DNA of 24,611 nucleotides, from positions 1 to 24,611 of the IMG/VR virus record IMGVR_UViG_3300024433_000051, one strand, 5' to 3'. Shown here piece by piece: positions 23,516-24,611 of the stretch. The notes under the pieces are model-generated. The model did not search any database. It had not been told where the DNA came from and saw nothing but the letters and a program-made list of their open reading frames with translations. Source of the DNA: a virus. Made by a program: the position numbers and the translations under genes. Every line of letters starts with the position of its first letter. The stretch's first letter is position 1.

Positions 23516-24004
23516 ATGAGTAAAAGACTTCGAATATTAAAAAACTCTTTGATTAAAAAAGAGCAACAATTTAACGACAAACTGCAAAACCATTTTAATA
23601 CGGTTAAGCAAGCTAACGGACAACCTTTGAACGACAAAAGAAACGGACAAGCAACCTTGAATAAATGGGATAGGCAAAACGAATCTTTGCGGAACTTAAA
23701 AGATAGTATTCAAAAAACAAAAGATGCTATTGAAAGAGAAGAAGGTAAAATAATGGACCTTGAACAAACGAATAAAATTATACCTACTGAAATATTGGAA
23801 TTGGTTGAGAAAGGCGAATTGGTGCAATGGCGTAAACACCCAAATACTTTCTTTGTACCTGATGTAGATAAGGCTCGAATTGTTTGGGATAACAAACGTA
23901 AAGTGGTTGCTCATAGATACGCTCACTTAATTACTGAACAGGAACAAAGGACTAAATTTGTTCGCTTGTATAATGGACTCAACTCTGTCTTAAATGGCAG
24001 GTAA
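23516..24004 (+). CDS. Coiled-coil cassette-type protein, unknown function
   Basis: 162 residues. Residues about 1-85 are charged coiled coil, including ANGQPLNDKRNGQATLNKWD and RNLKDSIQKTKDAIEREE; the C-terminal half is a small mixed domain with LVEKGELVQWRKHP, ARIVWDNKRKVVAHRY. I recall similar proteins scattered as single genes in Bacteroidota genomes, without known function. Codon use (GAC and GAT mixed, TTG for Leu, CAA) differs from the phage genes upstream. An imperfect palindrome follows 6 bp after the stop. It looks like a gene acquired as a unit rather than a phage gene. Confidence 0.7.
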   Translation: MSKRLRILKNSLIKKEQQFNDKLQNHFNTVKQANGQPLNDKRNGQATLNKWDRQNESLRNLKDSIQKTKDAIEREEGKIMDLEQTNKIIPTEILELVEKGELVQWRKHPNTFFVPDVDKARIVWDNKRKVVAHRYAHLITEQEQRTKFVRLYNGLNSVLNGR

Positions 24005-24010
24005 CGTGCC

Positions 24011-24045
24011 GCAGCTAAGCGGTCTTTTTAATGCCGCTTAGGTGC
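24011..24045. repeat. Imperfect palindrome after first cassette gene
   Basis: GCAGCTAAGCGG (24011-24022) and CCGCTTAGGTGC (24034-24045) pair with one mismatch around an 11-base loop. AAC (24003-24005) and GTT (24047-24049) lie outside the stem on each side. This recalls cassette recombination sites; it could also terminate transcription. Confidence 0.55.
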
Positions 24046-24096
24046 TGTTGTGCAATCGTAGCGGTTTATTTAGTACAAACTTTAATTGAAAACGAA

Positions 24097-24492
24097 ATGG
24101 AAGCAAAAAATTATAGAGTAGGAAATATTGTTGAACAACCGAGCCGAATAGGAAAAATATTAGAGGTTTGGCAGGATGCTGTAAGACTTGAAGGTTATAA
24201 TAATGGTTATGACTATAATCACACTAATCCAATTCATTTAAGTGAGAAATGGCTAAATGATTTTGGGTTTAAAAAGGAAGTGTTGAGTGATGATAGTGCG
24301 TACTATTACACACTTGAGTTAAATGATAATAAATATTGCGACTTATCAATTAGTAGTGGCGATAAAAACGGATTTATCGAGGTAACTTTATTTCCTTACG
24401 AAGAATGGTTTAGGTATAAATATGTCCACGAATTGCAGAATCTATTTTTTGCGATTACTGGCAAAGAACTTGAATTGAAAGAACTTGTGTAG
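24097..24492 (+). CDS. Cassette-type protein with LQNLFFAITGKEL ending, unknown function
   Basis: 131 residues from ATG 24097, chosen because the frame upstream to 24031 runs through the palindrome and reads as a non-native MPLRCCCAIV; the ATG is preceded by an A-rich leader TTGAAAACGAA. The layout is RVGNIVEQPSRIGKILEVW (start strand set), then IHLSEKWLNDFGFKK, and the end YVHELQNLFFAITGKELELK. This N- and C-terminal pattern is widespread in small proteins of Bacteroidota phages and mobile DNA; its function is unknown to me. A second imperfect palindrome follows the stop. Codon use is like the previous cassette gene. Confidence 0.7.
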   Translation: MEAKNYRVGNIVEQPSRIGKILEVWQDAVRLEGYNNGYDYNHTNPIHLSEKWLNDFGFKKEVLSDDSAYYYTLELNDNKYCDLSISSGDKNGFIEVTLFPYEEWFRYKYVHELQNLFFAITGKELELKELV

Positions 24493-24503
24493 CTATGTTA
24501 CAC

Positions 24504-24556
24504 AACGCTAAATGTATGAGCCGTATCCCGTAGGGTATGGCTTTATACATGGTGTT
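24504..24556. repeat. Imperfect palindrome with bulges after second cassette gene
   Basis: ATGTAT pairs with ATACAT, GCC with GGC, GTA with TAT (one G-T pair) and CCC with GGG, around a 3-base loop, with unpaired GA/TTT and an extra T (24526). Outer AAC (24504) and GTT (24554) are complementary. Extra bases on one arm are a trait of folded integron attC sites. The remaining 55 bp to the window end is AT-rich with no gene seen. Confidence 0.5.
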
Positions 24557-24611
24557 ATCTATTGCGTATTTAGAAAAATATTTAATTTATTTCTACTTTT
24601 TATTTGCGAAT

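Noticed and set aside
24031-24096. ATG at 24031 as start of the second cassette gene
   Set aside because: It would place the palindrome inside the gene and add a Cys-rich, non-native N-terminus. The ATG at 24097 has the A-rich leader and matches the family start.
24497-24505. TTACACAAC near the second palindrome as another iteron
   Set aside because: A single 7-base match, far from the array and with no phased partner.
1-24611. tRNA or rRNA genes
   Set aside because: No cloverleaf-like sequence with a TTCRANNC arm and CCA-side stem was found on reading the intergenic DNA.

Overview
The window looks like most of one arm of a tailed (siphovirus- or myovirus-like) phage or prophage that infects a member of the Bacteroidota, probably Flavobacteriia-like. 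The reasons are the AT-rich DNA, starts preceded by A-rich leaders instead of Shine-Dalgarno sites, and promoters with TAnnTTTG -7 boxes. Every convincing gene is on the + strand, tightly packed, often with 4-35 bp overlaps. No integrase, repressor of the CI type, portal or capsid gene is visible, so lysogeny cannot be judged.

Layout. 1-12668: tail and adsorption module. It holds a tape measure protein whose start lies before the window, a tail protein with one hydrophobic segment, a large probable baseplate or fibre protein, a fibre-like protein, a PKD plus leucine-rich-repeat protein (candidate receptor binder) and a cysteine-rich tail-associated protein. 12671-13960: lysis cassette of Amidase_3 endolysin, two-TM holin and a lipoprotein with a C-terminal TM segment that fits a unimolecular spanin. 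A strong terminator (14013-14051) closes this late block. 14078-16393: early/recombination block behind a promoter, with an acidic protein, a ribbon-helix-helix regulator, a small protein, an OB-like replication-associated protein, a YqaJ exonuclease and a VRR-NUC-like nuclease. 16394-16731: gene-poor 338 bp with 15 copies of TTACAC/GTGTAA, many about 10 bp apart and arranged in opposing arms; I read this as the replication origin. 16732-21663: replication block with a primase-polymerase/DUF3987 ATPase, a stand-alone DnaA domain IV protein, a DUF3127 SSB-like protein and several mini-genes. 21738-23338: packaging genes (small subunit candidate(s), large terminase).

23339-24611 differs: where portal and capsid genes would be expected, there are two non-phage genes, each followed by an imperfect palindrome. 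They look like gene cassettes of host or mobile origin, so this may be the edge of the phage or an insertion next to terL.

Two observations stand out. First, the repeats in the putative origin read TTTTACACA/AATTACACA, one base from the DnaA-box variant TTTTCCACA, and the same phage encodes a free DnaA DNA-binding domain. This suggests a self-contained origin/initiator pair. Second, reading all 24.6 kb by eye I found no GATC and no CCGG, although GAT and CCG are common. That is a strong sign of past selection by restriction systems with those specificities.
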